From positions 475,001 to 539,000 of the forward strand of contig NZ_CP052859.1 of assembly GCF_012935695.1 (NCBI RefSeq): a stretch of 64,000 nucleotides of DNA, in the 5' to 3' direction. The position numbers were made by a program, and so were the translations under genes. Shown here in pieces: positions 1-8,351 of this stretch. Below the pieces are notes generated by a model. The model was given only the letters and a program-made list of their open reading frames with translations. It was not told where the DNA came from and did not search any database. The stretch is from Pseudomonas sp. ADAK18 (GTDB taxonomy: Bacteria > Pseudomonadota > Gammaproteobacteria > Pseudomonadales > Pseudomonadaceae). Each line of letters opens with the position of its first letter. The stretch's first letter is position 1.

Positions 1-1
1 A

Positions 2-919
2 GCCAAGCGCGACCACGCTCGCATTACGTCCACCGACCTGGGTTTTATCCTCGGACCACGGCTGAACGCCGCCGGTCGCCTGGACGACATGAGCCTGGGC
101 ATCGAATGCTTGCTGACCAGTGATGTTGCTGCCGCCCGGGAAATGGCTGCGCAACTGGATGGCATGAACCAGGACCGCAAATCTATCGAGCAAGGTATGC
201 AGCGCGAGGCCCTGGCCCAGCTCAAGGACTTGCCGGTGGAGTCGATGCCTTATGGCTTGTGCTTGTTTGATCCGGAATGGCACCAAGGCGTCATCGGGAT
301 TCTGGCCTCTCGGATGAAGGAGCGGTATTTCCGCCCCACCATTGCCTTCGCCGATGCCGGCGACGGCTTGCTCAAGGGGTCGGGGCGTTCGGTGCCGGGC
401 TTTCATATTCGCGATGCGCTGGCGGTAGTGGCCAGCCAGCATCCCAACCTGATTGCCAAGTACGGCGGCCATGCCATGGCGGCAGGGCTGACCTTGCCTG
501 AGGCGAATTTCCCGTTGTTCGCCGAAGCCTTTGATGCCGAAGTGCGTCGGCAACTGCGCGAAGAAGACCTCACCGGACGGTTGTTGTCCGATGGCACCCT
601 GGCGGTCGAGGAGTTTCACCTGGAACTGGCGCGTGCCCTGCGCAACGCCGGTCCTTGGGGTCAACACTTCCCCGAGCCGTTGTTTCACGGGGTGTTCCAG
701 TTGGTGGAGCAACGGGTGGTGGGCGAGCGGCACCTCAAAGTCGTGCTCAAGAGCGAATGTGGTTCGGTGAAACTCGATGGCATTGCCTTTGGCATTGATC
801 GGGAAATCTGGCCAAACCCGACCATCCGCTGGGTGGAACTGGCCTACAAACTTGATGTGAATGAATTCCGGGGCCAGGAAACCGTGCAGTTGATGATCGC
901 GCATATCGAACCGCGCTGA
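2..919 (+). CDS. recJ: Single-stranded-DNA-specific exonuclease RecJ (3' part)
   Basis: C-terminal 305 residues of RecJ, the 5'-to-3' single-strand exonuclease used in RecF-pathway recombination and mismatch repair. The reading frame is open from base 2, so the 5' end lies outside the window. Visible are GPRLNAAGRLDDM at the start (a RecJ/DHH signature), the DHHA1-type stretch around GSGRSVPGFHIRDAL and KYGGHAMAAGLTL, and a C-terminal OB-like domain ending in QLMIAHIEPR. The catalytic DHH residues are upstream of the window. A short GC hairpin follows the stop. The family call is secure; only completeness is unknown. Confidence 0.96.
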   Translation, partial: AKRDHARITSTDLGFILGPRLNAAGRLDDMSLGIECLLTSDVAAAREMAAQLDGMNQDRKSIEQGMQREALAQLKDLPVESMPYGLCLFDPEWHQGVIGILASRMKERYFRPTIAFADAGDGLLKGSGRSVPGFHIRDALAVVASQHPNLIAKYGGHAMAAGLTLPEANFPLFAEAFDAEVRRQLREEDLTGRLLSDGTLAVEEFHLELARALRNAGPWGQHFPEPLFHGVFQLVEQRVVGERHLKVVLKSECGSVKLDGIAFGIDREIWPNPTIRWVELAYKLDVNEFRGQETVQLMIAHIEPR

Positions 920-993
920 ACCCTCCAAGATCCCTTGTTGTCGACTAGTCTCTAAGCACTGTGTGATTGGTCTTGTGACCTTGTCCTGTTTCA

Positions 994-1016
994 GCCCACC
1001 GGGGGGTGGGTATTTT
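994..1016 (+). terminator. Probable recJ terminator
   Basis: GCCCACC (994-1000) pairs with GGTGGGT (1005-1011) around a G-rich loop and is followed by ATTTTC. It lies 75 bases after the recJ stop and before the next gene's ribosome binding site. The U-tract is short, so the terminator may be weak. Confidence 0.5.
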
Positions 1017-1075
1017 CGTCGACCTTTCAAACAGAACCCTGGAGCCAGCCCACCGGATACGAGAAGAGGTGCCCC

Positions 1076-2182
1076 ATGAGTCTGCTGCTTGAACCCTATA
1101 CCCTGCGCCAATTGACCCTGCTCAACCGCATTGCCGTGTCGCCGATGTGCCAGTACTCCAGCACCGACGGCCTGGCCAATGACTGGCACCTGGTGCACCT
1201 CGGCAGTCGGGCCGTGGGCGGCGCCGGGCTGATTTTTACCGAAGCCACTGCCGTCACCGCCGATGGTCGCATCACCGCTCAGGACCTGGGGCTGTGGAAC
1301 GATGAACAGATCGAACCCTTGCAACGCATCACCCGCTTTATCAGTGCCCAGGGCGCGGTAGCGGGGATTCAATTGGCCCACGCCGGGCGCAAGGCCAGTA
1401 CCCACCGGCCGTGGCTCGGCAAGCACGGCAGCGTCAAGCCAGGCGACGGTGGCTGGCAACCGGTTGGCCCGTCGCCGATTGCCTTCGACCCGCAGCACAC
1501 GTCACCGAAACAATTGGACGAAGGGCAAATCCAGGCTGTGATCGAGGCGTTTGTTGCATCGGCCAAGCGGGCGTTGGTCGCCGGTTTCAAAGTGGTGGAA
1601 ATTCACGCCGCCCATGGCTACCTGTTGCACCAATTTCTCTCGCCCTTGAGTAATCAGCGTCAGGACCAATACGGCGGCTCGTTCGAAAATCGCATCCGCC
1701 TGGTGCTGCAAGTGACCGAAGCCGTACGCGCGGTCTGGCCGCAAGAACTGCCATTGTTTGTGCGGCTCTCGGCCACCGACTGGGTGGAAGACGGTTGGAA
1801 CCCGGATGAAACCGTAGAGCTGGCGCGCCGCTTGAAAGGGCTGGGTGTTGACCTGATCGACGTATCGTCCGGAGGCACCGCCGCCAATGCGGAAATCCCC
1901 ATCGGCCCCGGCTATCAAACGCGCTTCGCCGAGCGTGTGCGCAAAGAGTCCGGGATAGCTACCGGCACCGTGGGCATGATTACCGAGCCGGCTCAAGCCG
2001 AGCACATCCTGCGTACCTGCCAGGCCGACATCATCTTCCTGGCCCGTGAGCTGTTGCGTGATCCGTACTGGCCGCTACACGCCGACGATGACCTCGGTGG
2101 GCGCAAAGCGATCTGGCCAGCGCAGTATCAACGGGCGACACACCGGGACCAGCCGATTCATGAGTCGGACTTGCGGGACTGA
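1076..2182 (+). CDS. Old Yellow Enzyme family NADH:flavin oxidoreductase (XenA/YqjM-like)
   Basis: A 368-aa FMN-dependent ene-reductase of the OYE family. It is predicted to reduce activated C=C bonds (enals, enones) or nitro compounds with NAD(P)H in the cytoplasm. Seen: N-terminal LTLLNRIAVSPMCQYSS, the YqjM/XenA-class FMN-binding segment with its conserved Cys; GLIFTEATAV; the substrate-binding HAAHGYLLHQFLSPLSN pair of His residues (about 180-195); NQRQDQYGGSFENR; and C-terminal FLARELLRDPYWP. Length is normal for the class (about 360). It stands alone between two terminators. The physiological substrate cannot be read from the sequence. Confidence 0.92.
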   Translation: MSLLLEPYTLRQLTLLNRIAVSPMCQYSSTDGLANDWHLVHLGSRAVGGAGLIFTEATAVTADGRITAQDLGLWNDEQIEPLQRITRFISAQGAVAGIQLAHAGRKASTHRPWLGKHGSVKPGDGGWQPVGPSPIAFDPQHTSPKQLDEGQIQAVIEAFVASAKRALVAGFKVVEIHAAHGYLLHQFLSPLSNQRQDQYGGSFENRIRLVLQVTEAVRAVWPQELPLFVRLSATDWVEDGWNPDETVELARRLKGLGVDLIDVSSGGTAANAEIPIGPGYQTRFAERVRKESGIATGTVGMITEPAQAEHILRTCQADIIFLARELLRDPYWPLHADDDLGGRKAIWPAQYQRATHRDQPIHESDLRD

Positions 2183-2202
2183 CAGGCTGTTTGTTCAACC
2201 AG

Positions 2203-2232
2203 AACCCACCGCTGACAACGGTGGGTTTTTTA
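2203..2232 (+). terminator. Rho-independent terminator of the OYE gene
   Basis: AACCCACCG (2203-2211) and CGGTGGGTT form a hairpin with a short loop (CTGACAA), followed directly by a run of T. It begins 20 bases after the stop codon. Confidence 0.85.
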
Positions 2233-2474
2233 TTGCTCGTTGTCAGAGAAGTCGTGATCCTTGGTCATCCGAAGGCTGTAGATCGTTACTGCCAAAGTGT
2301 TTTTTAAGTGATTGCTCTAAAAAAATCTCACACGCGCCTGGATAGTTTCTACGCTTTAAGTAAGGCGGGTTTCTGGCCCAGGGAATCAGTCTGTTTATCC
2401 ACGGAAGCATTGCGCTTTACGGGAGGAGATTATGGGCACAAGGAGTCGATGTTTATTACACGGAGAAAGAGTCC

Positions 2475-2660
2475 ATGGCCAAAACCTATGGTTTAGCGGG
2501 TGTTCTGGAGTTTTTTCTGACCCGTAAGCTGTCGTTGCGCCGTCGTTGGTTGAGTTCGGATGAGGCGCAATTGCTGGAGCAGTACCGCGCCCTGACCGAA
2601 AACGACCAGGTGGCGATGCGGTATCTGATTGGGGCAATGAAGAGTATTTCTCGGTTCTGA
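2475..2660 (+). CDS. Small conserved-looking protein of unknown function (61 aa)
   Basis: Not recognised. The 61-aa product is basic in its first half (TRKLSLRRRW) and predicted helical throughout, ending in a segment (SSDEAQLLEQYRALTENDQVAMRYLIGAMKSIS, about 27-59) that resembles the C-terminal helices following the DNA-binding domain in some small Xre-type regulators. No HTH is evident. A GGAG sits 10 bases before the ATG. Two other ATGs with good Shine-Dalgarno sequences (2432 and 2449) open very short overlapping frames just upstream. A 15-bp stem follows the stop. Probably a real gene. Confidence 0.6.
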   Translation: MAKTYGLAGVLEFFLTRKLSLRRRWLSSDEAQLLEQYRALTENDQVAMRYLIGAMKSISRF

Positions 2661-2665
2661 AAAGG

Positions 2666-2700
2666 CGTTGATCGTTCCCACACAATGGGAACGATCAACG
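2666..2700. terminator. Perfect 15-bp inverted repeat between convergent genes
   Basis: CGTTGATCGTTCCCA (2666-2680) is perfectly complementary to 2686-2700 with a 5-base loop. It lies between the 61-aa gene (+) and opgD (-). Read on the minus strand it is followed by CCTTTT, so it probably terminates opgD and may act in both directions. Confidence 0.7.
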
Positions 2701-2706
2701 TGCCTG

Positions 2707-4332
2707 TCAGGTGTATTTGCGTTTGTCTGGCGCCGGTGGGAAGTACTGGTACAGCCAGGTTTCACTCAGGGTCCGGTCCTGGGTGCGAATGAACAGCCGC
2801 AGTTCTACCGGCTCCACGCTGTCACTGGTCGGGTACCAGTCGAAGAGGATTCGATAGCCTTTGATGGCATCGAGTACCAGCACGCTGAAATCCTTCACTT
2901 CGCCATGGGAACAGGTGACGATCGGCTCGATTCCCGTGCCTTCGGGCAAGCGGTCCAGGCCACCACCGTTGAAGTCCACGGCAAAACGTCGGGCCCAAAC
3001 CTTGGGGTAATGCTCGCCCGGTGCCCAACCTTCTGTGAAGCCGCCCATGCCCGAACGGGTGGCGTTGACCTGCGCCAGCGGTGTGCTGACCGGCGGCAGG
3101 GCGCTCCAGTAAAGCTTATAGCCGTAGTTCAGGGAGTCGCCGGCGGCCACGGGTGTTTTCGGGGTCCAGAAGGCCACGATGTTGTCCAGGGTTTCGCCGG
3201 TGGTAGGAATTTCCAGCAGATCGATAGAGCCTTCGCCCCACGCGGTTGTCGGCTCTACCCACAGGCTCGGGCGCTTGCTGTACCAGTCAACGGTGTCCTG
3301 GTAGCTGGCGAACTCATGGTCGGTCTGCACCAGGCCGAAACCTTTCGGGTCCTTGTCGGCGAAGGCGTTGAATTGCAGGGTGGCCGGGTTATTCAGCGGG
3401 CGGCAGATCCACTCGCCATTGCCGCGCCACATCGCCAGGCGATCCGAGTCGTGAATTTGCGGGTGGAGGGTGTCGCACATTCGGCGTTCATGGGTGCCGC
3501 AACTGAACATGCTGGTCATCGGCGCGATGCCCAGTTGTTCGATGGCTGTGCGAGCGTTGATGTGGGCGTCGATCGCCATGACCACCTGGTTGGCCTGACA
3601 GTCGATGTCGAAGCGGTAGGCGCCGGTAGCGCTCGGTGAGTCCAGTAGGGCATAGACCACGAAGCGGGTGCTGTCCTTGTCCGGGGTCTCGAACCAGAAC
3701 TGGGTGAAGTCGGGGAACTCCTCACGTTTTTTCGCGTAGGTGTCGATGGCCAGGCCGCGCGCGGAAAGCCCGTACTGGCCAGTGGAATCCACCGCACGGA
3801 AATAGCTGGCGCCGAGGAAAGACAGCACGTCATGGCGATCCAGCTCCGGCGCCTTGAACAGCTTGAATCCGGAAAAACCCAGGTCGCCCTTGAGTTGTTG
3901 GGTGTCGACCGTGGTTTTTGCGTAGTTGAAGAGCGACGGCCGGAAATGCACCTCGCGGGACATTCGAGTCTTCGGGTCGACGCTATGCATGCGCACTGGC
4001 GTTTTGAAGCCCATGCCGACGTGGAAGAATTGCACATCCAACTGGCCGTTCAATTCCTTCCACAGCGAATGGTTGCCGTCGTAACCGATGGCATTGAAAT
4101 TCTGCGGGGTCATGTTGGCCAGAGTGGGAGGCAGCACCTGTTTGGTGTCCTGATATGGCTTGCTGGCCAATTGCTTGGCCTGGGCCTTCAGTGTCTCGAA
4201 GTCGAAGGCCAGGGCGTCGCCATCCGCGGCACGATTTCCTGCCCAAGCCTGGGCGGCCAGCAGGCCGCTGGCCGACAGACCGGTATAAGCCGCGATGGCC
4301 ATGGACGCTTTGAGCAAATTCCTGCGGTGCAT
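2707..4332 (-). CDS. opgD: Glucan biosynthesis protein D, periplasmic
   Basis: A 541-aa OpgD/MdoD-family protein, which shapes the backbone of osmoregulated periplasmic glucans in the periplasm. I chose the ATG at 4332, not the more upstream frame start, because it places a twin-arginine signal (HRRNLLKAS, then a hydrophobic stretch ending AAQAWA) at the N terminus, as expected for this Tat-exported family. The core carries OpgG/MdoG-domain features such as [20 protein letters not shown] and [10 protein letters not shown]. It ends in [13 protein letters not shown]. It is monocistronic here; opgG/opgH are not in the window. The family is certain. Confidence 0.93.
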   Translation of the reverse strand: MHRRNLLKASMAIAAYTGLSASGLLAAQAWAGNRAADGDALAFDFETLKAQAKQLASKPYQDTKQVLPPTLANMTPQNFNAIGYDGNHSLWKELNGQLDVQFFHVGMGFKTPVRMHSVDPKTRMSREVHFRPSLFNYAKTTVDTQQLKGDLGFSGFKLFKAPELDRHDVLSFLGASYFRAVDSTGQYGLSARGLAIDTYAKKREEFPDFTQFWFETPDKDSTRFVVYALLDSPSATGAYRFDIDCQANQVVMAIDAHINARTAIEQLGIAPMTSMFSCGTHERRMCDTLHPQIHDSDRLAMWRGNGEWICRPLNNPATLQFNAFADKDPKGFGLVQTDHEFASYQDTVDWYSKRPSLWVEPTTAWGEGSIDLLEIPTTGETLDNIVAFWTPKTPVAAGDSLNYGYKLYWSALPPVSTPLAQVNATRSGMGGFTEGWAPGEHYPKVWARRFAVDFNGGGLDRLPEGTGIEPIVTCSHGEVKDFSVLVLDAIKGYRILFDWYPTSDSVEPVELRLFIRTQDRTLSETWLYQYFPPAPDKRKYT

Positions 4333-4653
4333 AGATACAACCTGTCGTGAGCAATCCCGCGCCGTTCCTGGCACGTGGTGGATTAGAGATAACGGTTCGG
4401 ACATGCCTTCGGCCAAACGCAACGGACATTAAACAGATGCCAAATAGCTTAAGCCGTTCGGTGCCGAAGGAAAAATGATTGATGGCGGGGTGATGGCCTC
4501 GTATGTGAAACAAGACGTGTCGGCTCAAGCCTGAAGCTTGAAGCTACAAGAGCGGTGTTACATCTGGAAGTACTCTAGGCCGCGAGTTTGTGGCACTTGG
4601 TTTTACGCTGGTGGCCTTATTAGTCCTGTAAACCCAAGTTTCTGGAGGCTGTG
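4333..4653. other. Intergenic region, divergent promoters expected
   Basis: About 320 bases between the opgD start (-) and the DUF533 gene (+). It must hold both promoters, but I see no clear sigma-70 boxes, palindromes or small gene. A GGAGG at 4643-4647 is the ribosome binding site for the right-hand gene. Confidence 0.5.
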
Positions 4654-5364
4654 ATGAATACCCGTGGATTGCTTGATCAGTTGCTCAAGTCCGGCCAGGA
4701 CATGCTGCAAAACAAGGCTGGTGGCCAGCGTAAAAGCGAAGACAAAGGCGCCTTGGGCGGGTTACTTGGTGGCGGCGGGCTGGGAAGCTTGCTGGGTGGT
4801 GCTGGCGGTGGTGCCCTCGCGGCCGGGGCCATGGGGTTGTTGCTGGGCAACAAGAAAGCCCGCAAGTTTGGCGGCAAGGCGCTGACCTACGGTGGCCTGG
4901 CGGCGTTGGGGGTGATTGCCTACAAGGCCTATGGCAACTGGCAGGCGCAGCAGGCCAATGCACCACAAGGGGAGCCGCAAACCATTGATCGTTTGCCGGC
5001 GGCTCAGGTTGAGCAGCATAGCCAGGCGATTCTCAAGGCGTTGGTGGCGGCGGCCAAGGCTGATGGGCATGTAGATGAGCGGGAGCGGGCGTTGATCGAA
5101 GGCGAGTTTACCAAGCTGGATAACGATCAGGAGTTGCAACAGTGGTTGCATGCTGAACTCAACAAGCCCTTGGACCCGACTGATGTGGCGCGGGCGGCGA
5201 GTACGCCGGAGATGGCGGCTGAGATGTATATCGCCAGTGTGATGCTGGTGGATGAGGAGAACTTCATGGAGAAGGCCTACTTGGATGAACTGGCTCGCCA
5301 GCTTAAGTTGGAGCCGGGGTTGAAGGTTGAGTTGGAGAGGCAGGTGAGGGCGGCGATGCTCTGA
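4654..5364 (+). CDS. DUF533 / TerB-like inner-membrane-associated protein (YebE-like)
   Basis: A 236-aa protein of the DUF533 (YebE) family. Residues 1-35 are basic and polar. Residues about 36-80 are very Gly/Ala/Leu-rich (GGLLGGGGLGSLLGG and GALAAGAMGLLLG) and probably membrane-inserting. The C-terminal 120 residues form an acidic helical TerB-like domain with KADGHVDERE and LVDEENFMEKAYLDELA. GGAGG at 4643-4647 favours the ATG at 4654 over the GTG one codon upstream. The function of the family is not established; homologues are often labelled tellurite-resistance-like. Confidence 0.85.
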   Translation: MNTRGLLDQLLKSGQDMLQNKAGGQRKSEDKGALGGLLGGGGLGSLLGGAGGGALAAGAMGLLLGNKKARKFGGKALTYGGLAALGVIAYKAYGNWQAQQANAPQGEPQTIDRLPAAQVEQHSQAILKALVAAAKADGHVDERERALIEGEFTKLDNDQELQQWLHAELNKPLDPTDVARAASTPEMAAEMYIASVMLVDEENFMEKAYLDELARQLKLEPGLKVELERQVRAAML

Positions 5365-5371
5365 TGTTTGG

Positions 5372-6060
5372 TGGTTGTTTTGTGTACATATCCGTTTTTG
5401 CGGTAACGGCTACTTAAGGTTCCGCCCTTACGGCGGGTCACTTTGGAAGAGCCGGAATGCCGGCCCAGCCCAAAGTAACCAAAGGGCTCTTGCCCCACCA
5501 CTTGGTGCCTCGCTGTGGCTCGGCATGCCTGAACGTAGGCATTGCTCCGTGGGCCGCCGCAATGGGCCATCCCTGGCCCAGTGCGGCTAAACCGGCGTCC
5601 TGCCGGTTTACCCACGGACCAATGCCTACGTTCAGCCATCGTGGTTTAACGGGGCGCCTAAGATCAAAAACAGAGCGAGGCGGCCTAGTAGCCGACCTAA
5701 TCTTTGAAGCGTACGCGGTGTGGCTTTTACATCCTTATTCGCTGGCGAAGTCAGCGGTCTTTTGATCTGGTTTTTGATCTTGATCTGAGGCGCCCTGTTA
5801 AACCACGCTGGCCGGAATCCGATATTGATTTGGGGGGTAAACCGGCAGGACGCCGGTTTAGCCGCCCTCGGCCATGGATGGCCGATGGCGGCGGCCCCCC
5901 AAATCAATGTCGGATTACGGGCACACCGAGCCTTAGCGAGGTGCCGAGTGGTGGGGCAAGAGCGTTTTGCTTACTTTGCCGCTTTTGCAAAGTGAGTCGC
6001 CGTAAGGGCGAAACCCTACTCAGCCGTTACCACAACAACGGATATACACACCAAACAACC
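5372..6060. repeat. Large imperfect inverted repeat (about 690 bp) with nested hairpins
   Basis: The left arm (about 5372-5671) and right arm (about 5769-6060) are inverted copies around a spacer of about 97 bp. The outer ends match (ATATCCG with a TAACGGCT block at 5388-5412 against 6022-6048). Both arms carry the GCCCTTACGGCG, TCTTGCCCCACCA-type and GGTTTAACGGGGCGCC-type blocks. Each arm also contains its own hairpin. In the left one CTGAACGTAGGCATTG pairs across 5529-5634; in the right one AATCCGATATTGATTT pairs across 5817-5916. The hairpin stems differ between arms but are self-complementary in each. Open frames in the region look like by-products. This resembles the large intergenic repeats of fluorescent pseudomonads. 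Confidence 0.8.
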
Positions 6061-6207
6061 CGCCCCCCAAACAGCCCCGCCACAAGTCAATCCCCCTCCA
6101 CCACAATCTTTTTGCATTCCCTGAGACCCACCCCACAACCCATTGATAGATGATGGCATTTGCTCAGCTATACTCCCCTCCATTTGATCGGCCCTCGAGG
6201 AATTACT

Positions 6208-7830
6208 GTGAAGAACTGGACCTTGCGCCAAAGGATTTTGGCGAGCTTTGCGGTCATCATTGCCATCATGCTGTTGATGGTAGTGGTCTCGTATTCACGG
6301 TTACTGAAGATCGAGACCAGCGAGACATCGGTCCGCGACGACGCCGTACCTGGGGTGTTTTTCAGCTCGATGATCCGCAGCGCCTGGGTCGACAGCTATT
6401 TGCAAACCCAGGAGTTGATTGGTTTGCATAAAAATCAGGGCATTTCTGACGCCGATAAGCAGGACTATAAATCTTTCGAAGCACGCCTCGAGCAGCACAT
6501 GGCCAGTTACGCGGCCACGATCAACATGGACCAGGATCGGAGCGAGTTCAATACCTTCGAAAATCTGCACCAGGCCTACAACAAAATCCTCGCTCAGGTT
6601 CTGGACTTGCACTTGGCTAACAATGACGCCGAGGCGGTCAAGATGTTTAACGAGCAACTGACACCGGCCTGGACCGCAGGCCGCATGAAGCTCAACGACA
6701 TCATCAATGAGAACAAGCAAGTGGCGGATCACGCCACTGCGGCGATTGACGATGCCGTGAACGCCGCGAAAATCAGCATGGGTGTCTCGTTGATCCTGGC
6801 GATCTTCGCTGCCGGCCTTTGTGGCCTGCTGCTGATGCGGGCAATCATGGCGCCGATGAAACGCATCGTCGATATTCTCGAGTCCATGCGCACCGGCGAT
6901 CTGAGCAAGCGCTTGAACCTGGAGCGCAAGGATGAATTCGGCGCCGTGGAAACCGGCTTCAACGACATGATGACCGAGCTGACCGCTCTGGTGTCCCAGG
7001 CTCAGCGTTCGTCAGTGCAGGTCACCACCTCGGTCACCGAGATTGCCGCCACGTCCAAGCAGCAACAGGCCACCGCCACTGAAACTGCCGCGACCACCAC
7101 CGAGATCGGTGCTACGTCCCGGGAGATTGCAGCAACGTCCAAGGACCTGGTGCGCACCATGACTGAAGTGTCCACCGCTGCCGATCAGGCCTCGGTGGCC
7201 GCCGGTTCTGGCCAGCAAGGCCTGGCCCGTATGGAGGAAACCATGAACTCGGTGATGGGGGCCGCCGACCTGGTGAATGCCAAACTGGCGATCCTCAATG
7301 AGAAGGCCGGCAACATCAACCAGGTGGTAGTGACCATCGTCAAGGTCGCCGACCAGACCAACCTGCTGTCCCTCAACGCGGCGATCGAGGCCGAGAAGGC
7401 CGGTGAGTACGGCCGTGGTTTTGCCGTGGTCGCGACCGAAGTGCGGCGCCTGGCGGACCAGACTGCCGTGGCTACCTACGACATCGAGCAGATGGTCCGC
7501 GAGATCCAGTCGGCCGTGTCTGCAGGCGTGATGGGCATGGACAAGTTTTCTGAAGAAGTACGCCGTGGCATGTCCGAAGTGCAGCAAGTGGGCGAGCAGC
7601 TGTCGCAGATCATTCATCAGGTCCAGGCCCTGGCGCCTCGTGTTTTGATGGTCAATGAAGGCATGCAGGCTCAGGCCACCGGCGCAGAACAGATCAACCA
7701 CGCCCTGGTGCAATTGGGCGATGCCAGCAGCCAGACTGTGGAGTCTCTACGTCAAGCCAGCTTCGCCATTGATGAACTGAGCCAGGTCGCAGTGGGCTTG
7801 CGCAGTGGCGTGTCGCGTTTCAAAGTCTGA
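6208..7830 (+). CDS. wspA: Methyl-accepting chemotaxis-type receptor WspA
   Basis: A 540-aa membrane receptor that senses surface contact or envelope stress and drives the Wsp kinase. GTG at 6208 is preferred to the upstream frame start: CGAGG lies 7 bases before it and translation then begins MKNWTLRQR, just before TM1 (about 10-32). A periplasmic helical domain spans about 33-187, followed by TM2 (about 188-210), HAMP, and a cytoplasmic signalling coiled coil with the tip motif LLSLNAAIEAEKAGEYGRGF (about 385-405). The C terminus (SGVSRFKV) lacks the NWETF-type pentapeptide, so CheR/CheB-like partners must dock differently. It is the first gene of a seven-gene Wsp operon with TGATG overlap to wspB. 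Confidence 0.96.
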   Translation: MKNWTLRQRILASFAVIIAIMLLMVVVSYSRLLKIETSETSVRDDAVPGVFFSSMIRSAWVDSYLQTQELIGLHKNQGISDADKQDYKSFEARLEQHMASYAATINMDQDRSEFNTFENLHQAYNKILAQVLDLHLANNDAEAVKMFNEQLTPAWTAGRMKLNDIINENKQVADHATAAIDDAVNAAKISMGVSLILAIFAAGLCGLLLMRAIMAPMKRIVDILESMRTGDLSKRLNLERKDEFGAVETGFNDMMTELTALVSQAQRSSVQVTTSVTEIAATSKQQQATATETAATTTEIGATSREIAATSKDLVRTMTEVSTAADQASVAAGSGQQGLARMEETMNSVMGAADLVNAKLAILNEKAGNINQVVVTIVKVADQTNLLSLNAAIEAEKAGEYGRGFAVVATEVRRLADQTAVATYDIEQMVREIQSAVSAGVMGMDKFSEEVRRGMSEVQQVGEQLSQIIHQVQALAPRVLMVNEGMQAQATGAEQINHALVQLGDASSQTVESLRQASFAIDELSQVAVGLRSGVSRFKV

Positions 7831-8351
7831 TGAGCGACCTCGCGGCTAAACGCGGCGCCGTTACGGCAGCGAAAAAAGCGTTGTTCCTGGTGTTTCACAT
7901 TGCCAGCGAACGTTATGCCCTCAAGGCCACCGAAGTGGCCGAGGTGCTGCCGCGTTTGCCGTTGAAACCCATCGCCCATGCGCCTGCTTGGGTGGCCGGG
8001 ATCTTTGCCCATCGAGGGGTGATGGTGCCGGTCATCGACCTCAGCGCCCTGACCTTCGGTTCACCGGCCCAGGCCCGAACCAGTACACGGTTGGTGCTGG
8101 TCAACTATCGGCCTGAGCCTTGGGTTGATGCGCGCTGGCTGGGCCTGATTCTCGAACAGGCCACCGATACCCTGCGTTGTGACCCGGCGGACTTCCAGCC
8201 CTATGGCCTGGACAATCGCCAGGCGCCATACCTGGGGCCAGTACGTGAAGACGAGCGGGGCTTGATGCAATGGATTGGAGTGGCCGACCTGCTGACGGCT
8301 GAGGTGCGGGCCTTGCTGTTTTCTGCCGACCTGACGCCTGAGGAGGGGTGA
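7830..8351 (+). CDS. wspB: CheW-like adaptor WspB
   Basis: A 173-aa CheW-domain coupling protein linking receptor WspA to kinase WspE. Seen: LFLVFHIASERYALKATEVAEVLPRLPL, typical of the first CheW beta-barrel, HAPAWVAGIFAHRGVMVPVIDL, the conserved central motif, and a full second barrel to about residue 155. The start overlaps the wspA stop (TGATG) and the stop overlaps wspC, so translation is coupled. It is one of two CheW-like proteins in this operon, as in other Wsp systems. Confidence 0.95.
   Translation: MSDLAAKRGAVTAAKKALFLVFHIASERYALKATEVAEVLPRLPLKPIAHAPAWVAGIFAHRGVMVPVIDLSALTFGSPAQARTSTRLVLVNYRPEPWVDARWLGLILEQATDTLRCDPADFQPYGLDNRQAPYLGPVREDERGLMQWIGVADLLTAEVRALLFSADLTPEEG

Noticed and set aside
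2707..3639. A 323-aa frame on the plus strand opposite opgD
   Set aside because: It lies antisense within the opgD coding region, with no family features; a by-product of high GC codon bias.
5375..6153. Several open frames (for example 5375-5590, 5457-5765, 5704-6153) in the region of the large inverted repeat
   Set aside because: They run through the palindromic repeat in several frames and on both strands, lack ribosome sites, and are explained by the inverted-repeat structure.
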